Positions 25,301 through 33,464 of a stretch of 64,000 bases of DNA are shown piece after piece. The notes under the pieces were generated by a model, which did no database searches, was not told the origin of the DNA, and saw only the letters and a list, made by a program, of their open reading frames with translations. Position numbers and translations under genes: made by a program. Numbering within the stretch: position 1 is the first letter of the stretch; every line of letters starts with the position of its first letter. The stretch is taken from NCBI RefSeq assembly GCF_900188485.1, contig NZ_FZPH01000023.1, positions 47,988 to 111,987 on the forward strand, given 5' to 3'. Source of the DNA: Asanoa hainanensis. Lineage in GTDB: Bacteria > Actinomycetota > Actinomycetes > Mycobacteriales > Micromonosporaceae.

Positions 25301-26874
25301 CCGGGTCCGGCCGGCTGCTGCGGTTCATGCTGCGCCGCGAGCGCATCGCGCTGCCCGTCTGGCTGCTCGGCGCCGCCCTGCTCGTCCTGGTCCAGTCGAC
25401 CCAGAGCCAGAACCTCTACGAAACGCCCGAAGACCTCGCCAACCTCCGGCGGACCCTGGGCGGCAACACCGCGGTGATCGCCATGAGCGGTCCGGTCCGG
25501 CTCCTGGAGACCATCGGCGGCGAGGTCGCCTTCGAGATTCTCGCGTTCGTCTCGATCCTGGTCGCCCTGATGAACATGTTCCTCGTCGGCCGGCACACCC
25601 GGGCGGACGAGGAGTCGGGCCGCGCGGAGCTGGTCCGCTCGGCCAGCGTCGGGCGCGGCGCACCGCTCGCGGCCATCCTCGGCCTCGCGCTGCTGGCCAA
25701 CCTCGCCGTTGCGGTGCTGCTGTTCGCCGTGACGGCCGGCACCGGCCTGCCTGTCCGGGGGTCGTTCCTGTTCGGAGCCGCTGTCGCCTTGGTCGGTCTC
25801 TTCTTCGCCGCCCTGACTGCCGTGGCAGCGCAGGTGTTCGAGAGTGTCCGCGCGGCCTACGGCGCGGTCGCGCTCGCCATCGGCGCGGCATTCGTGCTGC
25901 GGGCCGCCGGCGACGCCGGCGACGGGACCGCGTCCTGGGCGTCGCCGATCGGCTGGGCGCAACGCACGTTTCCTTACGTCGACAACCGGTGGTGGCCGCT
26001 GCTGATCCCCACGGCGGTCGCCGGCGGCCTGGCCGTGGCGGCGATGGCGTTGCTCGCGCGCCGCGACATCGGTGCCGGGTTGGTCCGACCGCGACCCGGA
26101 CGCGCGCACGCGACCGCGTCATTGCGTTCGCCGCTGGCGCTGGCCTGGCGGTTGCAGCGCGGCGCGCTGGTGGGTTGGACCGTTGGCCTGTTCCTGCTGG
26201 GCGCCGCCTACGGCTCGATCGGCGACAGCATCGAGCAGTACGTGGCGGACAACCCCGAGGTGGCGGAGTTCCTACCGGGCGGGGCGGCGGACCTGGTCGA
26301 CGCGTTCCAGGCGTTGACGATGGTCACCCTCGCCCTGATCGCCTCCGGCTATGCGGTGAGCGCCGCGCTGCGGGCCCGCTCCGAGGAGACCAGCGGCCGG
26401 GCCGAGCCCCTCCTGGCCACCGCGACCAGCCGCAGGGCGTGGCTGAGCAGCCACCTCAGCGTAGCCGCCGGTGGCAGCGCGCTGGTCCTGGCCGCCGCCG
26501 GTGCCGGTGAGGGCCTCGCGTACGGCCTCACCATCTGCGACCTCGGACAACTGCCCCGCCTGGTGGGGGTGGCGCTCGCATACCTGCCGGCCGTGCTGGC
26601 GATCGCCGCCGTCGCAGCGCTCGGCATCGGCTGGCTGCCCCGCGCGGCCGCCGTGGTGGCCTGGACGGCGGTCGCGTATTGTGCCGTGATCGCCCTGTTC
26701 GGCGACTCGTTCGACCTTCCCGCCTGGGTGCAGCGGGGCTCCCCGTTCGCGCACACCCCGCAGGCGCCGGTCGAGACCCTGACCGCGCTGCCGATCGTGG
26801 CCGTGGCGGCCGTCGCGGCCGCGCTCGCCCTGGGCGGTTACGTCGGACTGCGCCGTCGGGACGTGGGCTACTGA
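25297..26874 (+). CDS. Large ABC exporter permease (TnrB3/antibiotic type)
   Basis: 525 residues from ATG 25297, overlapping the ATPase stop; longer in-frame starts lie inside the ATPase gene. About 12 helices in two similar halves, each containing an [11 protein letters not shown] motif ([18 protein letters not shown] and [19 protein letters not shown]) that marks the fused antibiotic-exporter permeases of actinobacteria. Likely exports a hydrophobic drug or metabolite. Confidence 0.92.
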   Translation: MTGSGRLLRFMLRRERIALPVWLLGAALLVLVQSTQSQNLYETPEDLANLRRTLGGNTAVIAMSGPVRLLETIGGEVAFEILAFVSILVALMNMFLVGRHTRADEESGRAELVRSASVGRGAPLAAILGLALLANLAVAVLLFAVTAGTGLPVRGSFLFGAAVALVGLFFAALTAVAAQVFESVRAAYGAVALAIGAAFVLRAAGDAGDGTASWASPIGWAQRTFPYVDNRWWPLLIPTAVAGGLAVAAMALLARRDIGAGLVRPRPGRAHATASLRSPLALAWRLQRGALVGWTVGLFLLGAAYGSIGDSIEQYVADNPEVAEFLPGGAADLVDAFQALTMVTLALIASGYAVSAALRARSEETSGRAEPLLATATSRRAWLSSHLSVAAGGSALVLAAAGAGEGLAYGLTICDLGQLPRLVGVALAYLPAVLAIAAVAALGIGWLPRAAAVVAWTAVAYCAVIALFGDSFDLPAWVQRGSPFAHTPQAPVETLTALPIVAVAAVAAALALGGYVGLRRRDVGY

Positions 26875-26881
26875 CGTCGCA

Positions 26882-26920
26882 CCGGTGGTGCCCTCATGGG
26901 GGGAACGAGGGCACCACCGG
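26882..26920. terminator. Bidirectional hairpin terminator
   Basis: CCGGTGGTGCCCTC (26882-26895) and GAGGGCACCACCGG (26907-26920) form a perfect 14-bp stem with an 11-base loop between convergent genes. The stem doubles as the last codons of the HesB-like gene on the minus strand. A near copy is at 33404-33442. There is no clear U-tract. Confidence 0.75.
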
Positions 26921-27208
26921 CGGTCCGGTATCGAACTGGCGGCACACGGCGAAGTGCACTCCGCTGGTGCCGCCCGCCTCGGCGTCCAGCGCCCGGCCCA
27001 GCAGTGCCTGTGCGGCGTCGGGCTCGACGAACACGCGGGCACCGTCGCGGTCGATCACCGAGTCCCCGGCGCGGGGCTGCGGCGTGAAGCTCAAGCGCAG
27101 CCGACGATGTGGATCAGTCGAGATCCGCAGGCCCGTACCGGCGGGCACACCGTCCTGGGCAAGCAGCACGGAGATCGCCGAGAGCGCCTGGTCGGTGATG
27201 GTCACCAC
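26894..27208 (-). CDS. HesB/IscA-like protein without cluster cysteines, paralogue 2
   Basis: About 104 residues from GTG 27208 (or GTG 27205). Same pattern as the 19300 and 41142 genes: VTITDQALSAISVLLAQDGV, GTGLRISTDPHRRLRLSF, DSVIDRDGARVFVEPDAAQALLG. The only Cys (AVCRQF) is not in an IscA motif. The last dozen residues (GPPVVPSFPP) are encoded by the terminator hairpin, so they are probably a read-through extension without function. It overlaps the STAS gene stop, so the two form an operon. Confidence 0.72.
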   Translation of the reverse strand: MVTITDQALSAISVLLAQDGVPAGTGLRISTDPHRRLRLSFTPQPRAGDSVIDRDGARVFVEPDAAQALLGRALDAEAGGTSGVHFAVCRQFDTGPPVVPSFPP

Positions 27209-27522
27209 GAGCCGAGCACCTCGTCGAGGGCACCCGTCTGGAGCTTTTCCCGTACGCGCGGCTCGGGATCGGAGACGACGAGCCGCGCGTGGCTCGCGGC
27301 GGCGAGATCATGGCCGTCCCGCAGCGCCTCGATGCCGGCATCGTCGATGTCCGGCACCGCGCGCAGGTCCACCACAATGCGCTCCGGACGGGTGGCAGCG
27401 AGAACGGCGATGACCCGGTCGCGGAGCAGCTGGGCATCGGTGGACCGGAACTCGCCCTGCGGTGCGATGGCGATGGTCATCGACGGGTCGGAAACACGAT
27501 GAGTGGTTATCACGAGGGTCAT
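27202..27522 (-). CDS. STAS-domain anti-sigma-factor antagonist
   Basis: 106 residues. STAS core: RIVVDLRAVPDIDDAGIEALRDGHDLAAASHARLVVSDP. The phospho-acceptor Ser position reads Asp-Ala (IDDAG), so if it is a partner switch it may be constitutively mimetic or unphosphorylated. It lies upstream of the HesB-like gene with a seven-base overlap. One of four STAS genes in the window. Confidence 0.8.
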   Translation of the reverse strand: MTLVITTHRVSDPSMTIAIAPQGEFRSTDAQLLRDRVIAVLAATRPERIVVDLRAVPDIDDAGIEALRDGHDLAAASHARLVVSDPEPRVREKLQTGALDEVLGSW

Positions 27523-27663
27523 GACGTCTCCGTCCGGATCAGGAGGCTGGTCGCCTCGGGGATGGGAGCATGTCGGCCTCTAGATTTCCCCGCGTTCATG
27601 GCGATCGGCGATCGGAAATCCAGCAGTCTGATGACAGCTCCGCGTCGGGCGGCCCGACGGCCC

Positions 27664-28182
27664 TCACATCGGCCAGTACTTGGCCAAGCGGTGTTCGGCC
27701 CGTTTCGGATCGACGTGGTCGGCGTCCACCTGGATCTGGTACGCGTCGGCGCGAAGGCCAACGGCATGGGCGAGGTCGTTGCCTGTTGTACGCACCCGGT
27801 GCCGCACGTAGCCGACGACGGCCCCGATTGCGCCTCCGATCGCCGCGCCGGACAGGATGACGTACGCGGCTGTCGGCGGCAGCGCGTCGGTGAGCCCGAG
27901 AAAGGCACCGAGCAGAGCTCCGATCGCCGCTCCCAGCGCCGCGGTGCGACCACTCGCGCCCCAAGCGACGAGGCGACCGGTGGCCGGCACGGGATTGAGG
28001 CCGCGACCGACGATCGTGACGTCCTCGTCCGAAACGCCGAGCTCGTGCAGGTGCTCGGTCGCCTGTTCGGCGGCGACATACGTCGGATAGTGAGCGACGG
28101 TGCGAAAGGTCGGAGCGCCATCCGGAACCCAGGAGGGTTGAGCGTGCGTTGCCGTGCCGCGGTGACGGTCGATGGTCGTCAT
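27664..28182 (-). CDS. General stress protein, YflT/GSP17M-like with glycine zipper
   Basis: 172 residues from ATG 28182. The N-terminal YflT-like domain (TVAHYPTYVAAEQATEHLHELGVSDEDVTIVGRGL) is followed by two glycine-rich hydrophobic stretches (LGAAIGALLGAFLGL, GAAIGGAIGAVVGYV), then a basic-acidic tail. This order is typical of actinobacterial heat- or osmotic-stress-induced proteins that insert into or associate with membranes. No SigB-type site is seen in its own leader. Function inferred by family. Confidence 0.8.
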   Translation of the reverse strand: MTTIDRHRGTATHAQPSWVPDGAPTFRTVAHYPTYVAAEQATEHLHELGVSDEDVTIVGRGLNPVPATGRLVAWGASGRTAALGAAIGALLGAFLGLTDALPPTAAYVILSGAAIGGAIGAVVGYVRHRVRTTGNDLAHAVGLRADAYQIQVDADHVDPKRAEHRLAKYWPM

Positions 28183-28319
28183 GGGTTTACTCCTCTCGTC
28201 ATGCGTCGTGCCTGTCCTAGGTTTTCCCGCCGAAGTGGCGAGATCTCTGCGGACCCATGACGAGGCCATGACATCGGCCGCGAGACCGAACGCCTGTCTG
28301 AGGTAGTGGACAGGGATGC

Positions 28320-28880
28320 TCAGCCCGAGCGTTCGGCCGCGAGGCTGGCCGCCCCGAACGAGACCGAGAACCGCTTGCACCAGATCGCCACGCTCGTCAG
28401 CTGTTCGAGGTTCGTGCCGGCCGGGATGGCGTACCGCTGGTCGCCCTTGTTGCCCTTGAGCTTGCCGAGTTCCAGGCTGGCCCCGTCGTCGAAGACGCGC
28501 CACCCCCCAACACCGGGCCGCACCGGCTGATCGGACAGCCACACCCGCAGGTCCGGGCCGTTGGAGGTGGCCAGATCGACCAGCTCCAGCACGTGGGATC
28601 CGTCTACACCGCGCACAATGCGGGCGACCCCGCTGGTGTCGTGTTCGTGGCTGATGAACTGTCCCTGCCGCACAACCGCCGGCCGGGCGGACGCGGGCTC
28701 CGACTCCAGGGTCGCCGGCGGTGACGCCGAGGACGGCGGCGCTACGGCCAACGTTTCGTTGACCTCGCGGTCGGTGACGAGCTTCCACGGCTGGAACCAG
28801 TAGAGGCCTGCGCCGATGCCGAACATCAGCACCACCGCCGTGATCCAGACCAGCGGCATACGCAACAGACGTGCGATCAT
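28320..28880 (-). CDS. DM13-domain membrane-anchored protein
   Basis: 186 residues from ATG 28880. One N-terminal helix (PLVWITAVVLMFGIGAGLYWF), a Ser/Pro linker, then a DM13 domain: RQGQFISHEHDTSGVARIV, GSHVLELVDLATSNGPDLRVWLSD, LGKLKGNKGDQRYAIP, VAIWCKRFSVSFGAASL. DM13 is proposed to take part in extracytoplasmic redox reactions using the conserved Cys of the WCKRF-type motif. Monocistronic. Confidence 0.82.
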   Translation of the reverse strand: MIARLLRMPLVWITAVVLMFGIGAGLYWFQPWKLVTDREVNETLAVAPPSSASPPATLESEPASARPAVVRQGQFISHEHDTSGVARIVRGVDGSHVLELVDLATSNGPDLRVWLSDQPVRPGVGGWRVFDDGASLELGKLKGNKGDQRYAIPAGTNLEQLTSVAIWCKRFSVSFGAASLAAERSG

Positions 28881-28942
28881 GCCTCTAGTACACCGCACCT
28901 CTGTCCCCGAAATCCCTTACCGAAGTGTGACGGCGGGAGCGC

Positions 28943-29443
28943 TCAGGCAGACCCGAGGCGTGCCGACTCCGACCAGCGGCGCCACCACTCCGCCTCGGAT
29001 GGCTCGCCGGTCGCGGACACGACCGCGCGCACCGCCCGAGGCAGGTCGAGATCCGGACCGTACGGCTCGATCAGTTCCCGGAGCTCGGCGGCGCGGCGAC
29101 GCATCACCTCACCGATGAGTTCTTTTCCGGCGTCGGTCAGACCGAGCCGGATGGTGCGGCGGTCGTGTTCGGCGTGGTGGCGCTGCACCAGGTCGCGCCG
29201 GACCAGCCGGTCCGACGTCCGAGTGATGGTCGACGGGTGTAACCCCAGCTCGGTGGCGAGGTCGACCGGGCGCTGCGGGCCGCGGCCGGCGAGCACGACG
29301 AGCATCCGGTATTGCGGGAGCGTGACGTCGGTGTCGAGCGCCGCCAGGGTCCGCGCGGTCAGGCCGACCAGCACGCGGGACAACGCCAGCAGGTCGTCGA
29401 CCAGTGCGTCCACGGCGCCGCCCCGATTGATCGTCTCAGCCAT
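28943..29443 (-). CDS. MarR-family regulator
   Basis: 166 residues from ATG 29443 (GTG 29449 also possible). Winged HTH: TLPQYRMLVVLAGRGPQRPVDLATELGLHPSTITRTSDRLVRRDLVQRHHAEHDRRTIRLGLTDAG, with the DRR wing typical of MarR. A 12-bp TGTACGCGTACA palindrome lies 82 bp upstream, between it and the STAS gene, so autoregulation and control of that gene are plausible. Confidence 0.9.
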   Translation of the reverse strand: MAETINRGGAVDALVDDLLALSRVLVGLTARTLAALDTDVTLPQYRMLVVLAGRGPQRPVDLATELGLHPSTITRTSDRLVRRDLVQRHHAEHDRRTIRLGLTDAGKELIGEVMRRRAAELRELIEPYGPDLDLPRAVRAVVSATGEPSEAEWWRRWSESARLGSA

Positions 29444-29525
29444 GGCCACCGGCCCATGCTCGCATACCGGGTTCCTTCCTCGGCTGGCCCCACCGGCGGC
29501 AACGGACGAACCGGACCAGGTTATT

Positions 29526-29537
29526 TGTACGCGTACA
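29526..29537. promoter_or_regulatory. MarR operator candidate
   Basis: TGTACGCGTACA is a perfect 12-bp palindrome in the 160-bp gap between the divergent MarR and STAS genes. MarR sites are usually AT-bordered palindromes of this size (here preceded by TTATT). Confidence 0.5.
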
Positions 29538-29603
29538 TGCTACGCTCCGGCAGCGCTCCGGCGCTCAGGACACTCGTGCGTCGCCCACGAGGAGGTTGCC
29601 ACG

Positions 29604-29942
29604 ATGCCGATCGACAGCGCGTCCGCAGGCGTCGACACTGCCCGAATCCGGCTGGTGGGCGAGTTCGACGGGGCGAACGCCGGCCTGCTGCACGACGAGG
29701 TTCTCGCCCTGCTGTCCCGAATCCGGCTGAGCCGGATCGTCGTCGACATGCACCTGGTCACGCTGGCCGATTCGACGGCGTTGGGCACGCTGGTCTCCTG
29801 CCATCGGGCGGCCGCCGCCGCCGGGGCGGTGCTGACGATCGAGGCGCCGTCGCCCTTCGTGCGCCGGGTGCTGTGGGTCTCTGGCCTGCAGGGCCTGTTC
29901 GGCCTGGCGCCGCCGGCGGTCGTGGCCTCACCTCGCGCCTGA
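29604..29942 (+). CDS. STAS-domain anti-sigma-factor antagonist
   Basis: 112 residues, ATG 29604 with GAGGAGG upstream. STAS core LSRIVVDMHLVTLADSTALGTLVSCHRAAAAAGAVLTIEAP. Here the canonical site is intact (ADSTALG, Ser/Thr available), so this is the best candidate in the window for a phosphorylatable anti-anti-sigma factor acting on a SigB-type system. Divergent from MarR. Confidence 0.85.
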   Translation: MPIDSASAGVDTARIRLVGEFDGANAGLLHDEVLALLSRIRLSRIVVDMHLVTLADSTALGTLVSCHRAAAAAGAVLTIEAPSPFVRRVLWVSGLQGLFGLAPPAVVASPRA

Positions 29943-30140
29943 CTCCGGGCCCGCGCACTGCGCGCAGTGGTGCACGCCGAAGGGGTGCGGCTCGCCACGC
30001 CAGCCCGCGCCGACGGCCACCGGCCACAGCACGTACCAGTCCCGCAGGTGCACCGCCGCGGAGAGCGCGCTCTCGCACTCGTCGCACACGAGCACGACCG
30101 CCGCGGGCACGCCGGGCGATGGCCGGGACCGCATGCTCAT
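29928..30140 (-). CDS. Small zinc-ribbon-like protein
   Basis: 70 residues from ATG 30140. Two CxxC knuckles (VCDECES and HHCAQCAG) flank a 36-residue loop with WYVLWPVAVGAGW. The same arrangement (CDSCG, then a Trp-containing loop, then CTRCA) begins the 210-residue STAS protein at 37026, so this is a free-standing version of that module. Its 3' end overlaps the STAS gene tail by 15 bases convergently. Nucleic-acid or protein binding by zinc is inferred. Confidence 0.6.
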   Translation of the reverse strand: MSMRSRPSPGVPAAVVLVCDECESALSAAVHLRDWYVLWPVAVGAGWRGEPHPFGVHHCAQCAGPESGAR

Positions 30141-30306
30141 CGGCTGATTCTTGCATATGTACATCTTCCGGCGACCGCGAACCAAAGGATTTCGAACGGC
30201 CTCCACCCATCGCGTCGTCAGATCATTCCCGGGAAGTCCGCCATCCCGTACGGTGTCCTTCGCCGGACCGCTCACCGGCACCACTGCCGGCGAAGGGTTC
30301 GCATCG

Positions 30307-31548
30307 ATGACGCTGCTGCTGGTGTTCGCCGGGGTGCTGTTGTTCGCCGTCCTGGTGTCCGCGCTGGCCAACCGCACGGTGCTCTCGACCGCGGTGGTCT
30401 TCCTCGTCGCGGGCTTCCTGGCCGGTGAGGGAGCATTCGGATGGCTGTCGATCAAACCGGACACGCCGATCGTCACCACCCTGGCGGAGCTGGCCCTGTT
30501 CGCGGTCCTGTTCAGTGACGGCATGCGGGTCGGCTGGTCCGACCTTCGCGCGGCGTGGCGGTTGCCCGGGCGGGCGCTGGGCTGGGGGCTGCCGCTCACC
30601 CTGGGCCTGACCGCGCTGGTCGCGCATTTTCTCCTCGGCCTCGGCTGGGCCGAGTCGCTGCTGATCGGCGCGGTGCTCGCGCCCACCGACCCCGTGTTCG
30701 CCGCCGCTCTGGTCGGCAACGAACGGGTACCGGCCCGATTGCGTCAGCTGCTCAACGTCGAGTCCGGCGTCAACGACGGGTTGGCGCTGCCCTTCGTGGT
30801 GGTGTTCCTCGCGGTCGCGGCCGGGACCGATGATCTCCATCTGGGCTCGCTCGGGCTCGAGCTCCTGCTGGGCATCGCGATCGGTGTCGTGGTGCCGTGG
30901 CTGGCGCTGCGGCTGGAGCAAAGCCGATTCTTCGCCGCGTCGACGCAGTACCTACCGCTCAACGCGGTGGCCATCGGCCTGCTCGTGCTCGCGCTCGGCA
31001 AAGTTACGCACGGCAACCTCTTTCTGGCCGCATTCGCCGCGGGCATGACCGTCGCGTCCTTCGGCCCACGCCAGCGTGAGGCCTTCGAGGAGTTCGGCGA
31101 GCTCGTCGCGGAGCTGTTCAAGTTGGCCGCGCTGCTGGTCTTCGGCGCTCTGTTGACGCCGGCGTTGCTCGGCGACATCGGCTGGCAAGGGTGGCTGTTC
31201 GTGCTGTTCGCCATCATCGTCGCGCGCCCCGTGGCGCTGTGGGTGTCGTTCCTGGGCGCCCGCCTGACCGCGCGCGAGCAGCTCGCCGCGATGTGGTTCG
31301 GCCCCAAGGGCTTCGCGTCCGTCGTCTATGGACTGCTGGTACTCACGTCAGGCATCGCCGCCGCTTTCACAATCTTCGAGATCGTCGCGGCGGCGATCGT
31401 CCTGTCCATCCTGCTGCACTCCTCCACCGACGTGGTCGTCGCCCGCGGCTTCGACGACCCCGCGGAAGCGCCCGCGTGGCACGGCCCGCTGCGTCGGCTC
31501 GGCATCGGAAAGCGACATGCCGACCCCGAGCACGAAGGTCATGAATAA
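30307..31548 (+). CDS. CPA1-family Na+(K+)/H+ antiporter
   Basis: 413 residues, about 12 helices. Family marks: LIGAVLAPTDPVFAAALVGNERVP (helix 5 with the TDP and acidic site), LNVESGVNDGLALPFVVVFLA, and MWFGPKGFASVVYGLLV. Exchanges Na+ or K+ for H+. Its last 15 codons (SSTDVVVARGFDDP) recur exactly as a fragment at 53118-53222, and it is followed by remnants of DUF4396 and DUF998 genes whose intact versions lie at 53232 and 52302, so it was part of a duplicated module. Confidence 0.92.
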   Translation: MTLLLVFAGVLLFAVLVSALANRTVLSTAVVFLVAGFLAGEGAFGWLSIKPDTPIVTTLAELALFAVLFSDGMRVGWSDLRAAWRLPGRALGWGLPLTLGLTALVAHFLLGLGWAESLLIGAVLAPTDPVFAAALVGNERVPARLRQLLNVESGVNDGLALPFVVVFLAVAAGTDDLHLGSLGLELLLGIAIGVVVPWLALRLEQSRFFAASTQYLPLNAVAIGLLVLALGKVTHGNLFLAAFAAGMTVASFGPRQREAFEEFGELVAELFKLAALLVFGALLTPALLGDIGWQGWLFVLFAIIVARPVALWVSFLGARLTAREQLAAMWFGPKGFASVVYGLLVLTSGIAAAFTIFEIVAAAIVLSILLHSSTDVVVARGFDDPAEAPAWHGPLRRLGIGKRHADPEHEGHE

Positions 31549-31573
31549 GGCGCGTACGCAAGACGGCCGATCG

Positions 31574-31624
31574 TGCCCGGTGAACGCCTGGCTGATCGGC
31601 CGTGGCATCAAAGAGTTGACGTAG
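31574..31624 (+). pseudogene. DUF4396 C-terminal remnant
   Basis: Seventeen codons, CPVNAWLIGRGIKELT and TAG, match the last residues of the intact DUF4396 protein at 53232-53816 (YPVNAWLIRRGIKEAM). The rest of the gene is missing. Together with the following 100 bp it forms a repeat of about 150 bp with the 53766-53916 region. Confidence 0.7.
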
Positions 31625-32015
31625 GGCGCGGTCGGACCAGCGACCGCACCCGCCACGCCACCGCCACGGCCCACGCCGCGATCAGCGTGACCAACAGGCG
31701 CTGCAGCAGGCCCGAGAACGAGCCCTGCTCACCGCCCTGGGCGAGCAGCAGGCTCACCGCCCCGGTGGCAGGCAGTCCCGACCATGGCGTGAACCGGCAC
31801 GCGATCACCTCGACGACCGGTACGCGAGCAGGCAGAGCCCTGATCGCCACGGCAGGTGTGGCTCTGCTCCTGGCGGGACTGTTCGGCACGGACCGGTTGG
31901 ACGGCGCCATCGACTGGGAGTCGTTGAGCGCCCGCGGTGCCGTGCATCTGTTGGCCGTGACGGTTTCGTGCAGATCGGCGACCGCGGCTGACACGTCGAC
32001 TCGTGGTGCGTTCAT
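31608..32015 (-). pseudogene. DUF998 pseudogene with an internal inversion
   Basis: Compared with the intact DUF998 protein at 52302-52958. The minus strand at 32015-31977 reads MNAPRVDVSAAVAD (intact: MNRQRIDVSTAL). The minus strand at about 31800-31625 reads GAVSLLLAQG, SFSGLLQRLLVTLIAAW (intact: GSVSLLLAQG, SVSGLLQRLLATLIAVW). Between them the homologous middle lies on the plus strand (about 31822-31975: ALIATAGVALLLAGL, DGAIDWESLSARGAVHLL; intact: STVDWDRLTAGGVVHLL). So a segment of about 155 bp was inverted and residues 15-85 were lost. Not functional. Confidence 0.72.
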
Positions 32016-32031
32016 CCATGCCCTCCGTTCG

Positions 32032-32328
32032 TCAGCGGCGACGAGGCGACTCCACCGAGATCCGGTTCGCGACGTCGAACACCCCTTCGACCCGCCACGC
32101 CGCGTCCCCGGCGACCTGACGCGTGTGGGCCGACGGGACAACCCCGTCGAGGATCACGACGCGGTTCTGCACCTCGACGAGGATCTCGCCGCCGGCGAGG
32201 TGGGGATCCGCGGAGAGCTCGTCCATCACGGCGAGCGCCAGCAGATCGTCGTGGCTGGAAGGACCGCGGCCGCTGGGCCGTCGGAACCAGGGGTCGCCGG
32301 GCATGGGCGGCGGGTACGGAAAGATCAC
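32032..32328 (-). CDS. BON-domain protein, copy 3 (divergent)
   Basis: 98 residues from GTG 32328 (SD GGGAGAG); a TTG at 32445 would extend it but lies almost on the predicted transcription start. BON core: LLALAVMDELSADPHLAGGEILVEVQNRVVILDGVV, DAAWRVEGVFDVANRISVESP. About half identical to the copies at 8051 and 33465. A SigB-type promoter stands about 130 bp upstream on the same strand. Probable stress-induced phospholipid-binding protein. Confidence 0.75.
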   Translation of the reverse strand: MIFPYPPPMPGDPWFRRPSGRGPSSHDDLLALAVMDELSADPHLAGGEILVEVQNRVVILDGVVPSAHTRQVAGDAAWRVEGVFDVANRISVESPRRR

Positions 32329-32457
32329 GTTCTCTCCCGGGATCGCGGCACCGCTGGCATGGGAATCGCCGCGAGCGCCCTGTCGGTCACGGTCAACACA
32401 GTCGCGGCCTCCGTCGGCGATGAGCGACTTCCGGTTGTCACTCAAGGGGCCGGGCGG

Positions 32458-32483
32458 CTACCCGGATCGCCACGATGTCAAAC
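32458..32483 (-). promoter_or_regulatory. SigB/SigF-type promoter (minus strand)
   Basis: On the minus strand: GTTT (32483-32480), 16 bp, GGGTAG (32463-32458), then CCGCC. Directs transcription toward the BON gene at 32328. Confidence 0.65.
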
Positions 32484-32590
32484 CAACGACCCGCCGCAGC
32501 CGCCTTATCGGATGTGGCTCCTACGCGACGTGCACGGGTACAAGTACCCAGCTGTCGCCTGAAGCATCCGCCTGCGGCATTCTTGGGCGC

Positions 32591-33385
32591 ATGGACGACG
32601 AGCCCAGGACCACTCATTGGGAGAACTGGACCGCAGGCCCGCTGACCGCCTTGGCGGTCCTGTTCATCGTGGTCTACGCCGTGCCGATCCTGCGACCGGA
32701 CCTCTCACCGGGGTGGCGCGTTGCCTGTGAGGTCGCCAACGTCGTGATCTGGGCGCTGTTCGGCGTCGACTACGTCGCCCGGCTGGCGTTGAGCACCAAC
32801 CGCCGGCGGTTCATGCGGACAAACCTGTTCGACCTCGCGGTGTTGGTGCTGCCCGTCCTTCGCCCGCTACGGATGCTACGGCTGGTCACGGCGCTGATGG
32901 TGCTCAATCGGCGCACCGAGCGGTGGACCCGCGGCCGGCTCGCCCTCTATGTCGGCGCCAGCACCGTCATGCTCGTCATGGTGGCCGGCCTGGCGGTCCT
33001 CGACGCCGAACGGGGAAGCCCGAACAGCAACATCGAGAGCTACCCGCAGGCGCTGTGGTGGGGCGTCGTGACGATCACGACGGTGGGCTACGGCGACCAC
33101 TATCCGGCGACGGCCGCCGGGCGTCTCGTCGCGCTCGGGCTGATGATCGGCGGCATCGGATTGATTGGTTTCGTGACCGGCTCGCTGGCGAGCTGGATCG
33201 TGGAACGCGTATCCGCCGCTGATCGACCCAGCGAGGCGACCAAAGAGGACATCGACGCGGTGCTGGCCGAGCTGCGCACGCTGCGGGCCGAGGTCGCCGC
33301 GCTGCGGACCGGCGCCGCGCCCGCTCCGCGGTACCCCGACGGGTCGCTGCCAGAGCCGGCGGCACCCGCCGCTGAGCCCGGATAG
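32591..33385 (+). CDS. Voltage-gated-type potassium channel
   Basis: 264 residues. Helices S1-S4 (LTALAVLFIVVYAVPIL, CEVANVVIWALFGVDYVARL, LFDLAVLVLPVLRPLRMLRLV), then the pore with the selectivity filter TTVGYGD at about residue 165 and a final helix (LVALGLMIGGIGLIGFVTGSL). A C-terminal coiled coil follows (DIDAVLAELRTLRAEVAALRTG). The S4 has few Arg (RPLRMLR), so voltage sensing may be weak. Tetrameric K+ channel in the plasma membrane, fitting the osmotic and ionic-stress content of this island. Confidence 0.92.
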   Translation: MDDEPRTTHWENWTAGPLTALAVLFIVVYAVPILRPDLSPGWRVACEVANVVIWALFGVDYVARLALSTNRRRFMRTNLFDLAVLVLPVLRPLRMLRLVTALMVLNRRTERWTRGRLALYVGASTVMLVMVAGLAVLDAERGSPNSNIESYPQALWWGVVTITTVGYGDHYPATAAGRLVALGLMIGGIGLIGFVTGSLASWIVERVSAADRPSEATKEDIDAVLAELRTLRAEVAALRTGAAPAPRYPDGSLPEPAAPAAEPG

Positions 33386-33403
33386 CCGGCCCGTCGCTGC
33401 TCA

Positions 33404-33442
33404 CCGGTGGTGCCCCCGCAGGGGGAAGGAGGGCACCACCGG
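33404..33442. terminator. Hairpin terminator, copy of the 26882 element
   Basis: CCGGTGGTGCCC (33404-33415) with GGGCACCACCGG (33431-33442), 12-bp stem, between the convergent K+ channel and BON genes. The arms and the following CGGTCCGGT are the same as at 26882-26930, so the element itself was duplicated. Confidence 0.7.
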
Positions 33443-33464
33443 CGGTCCGGTCACGACGCGGCGA

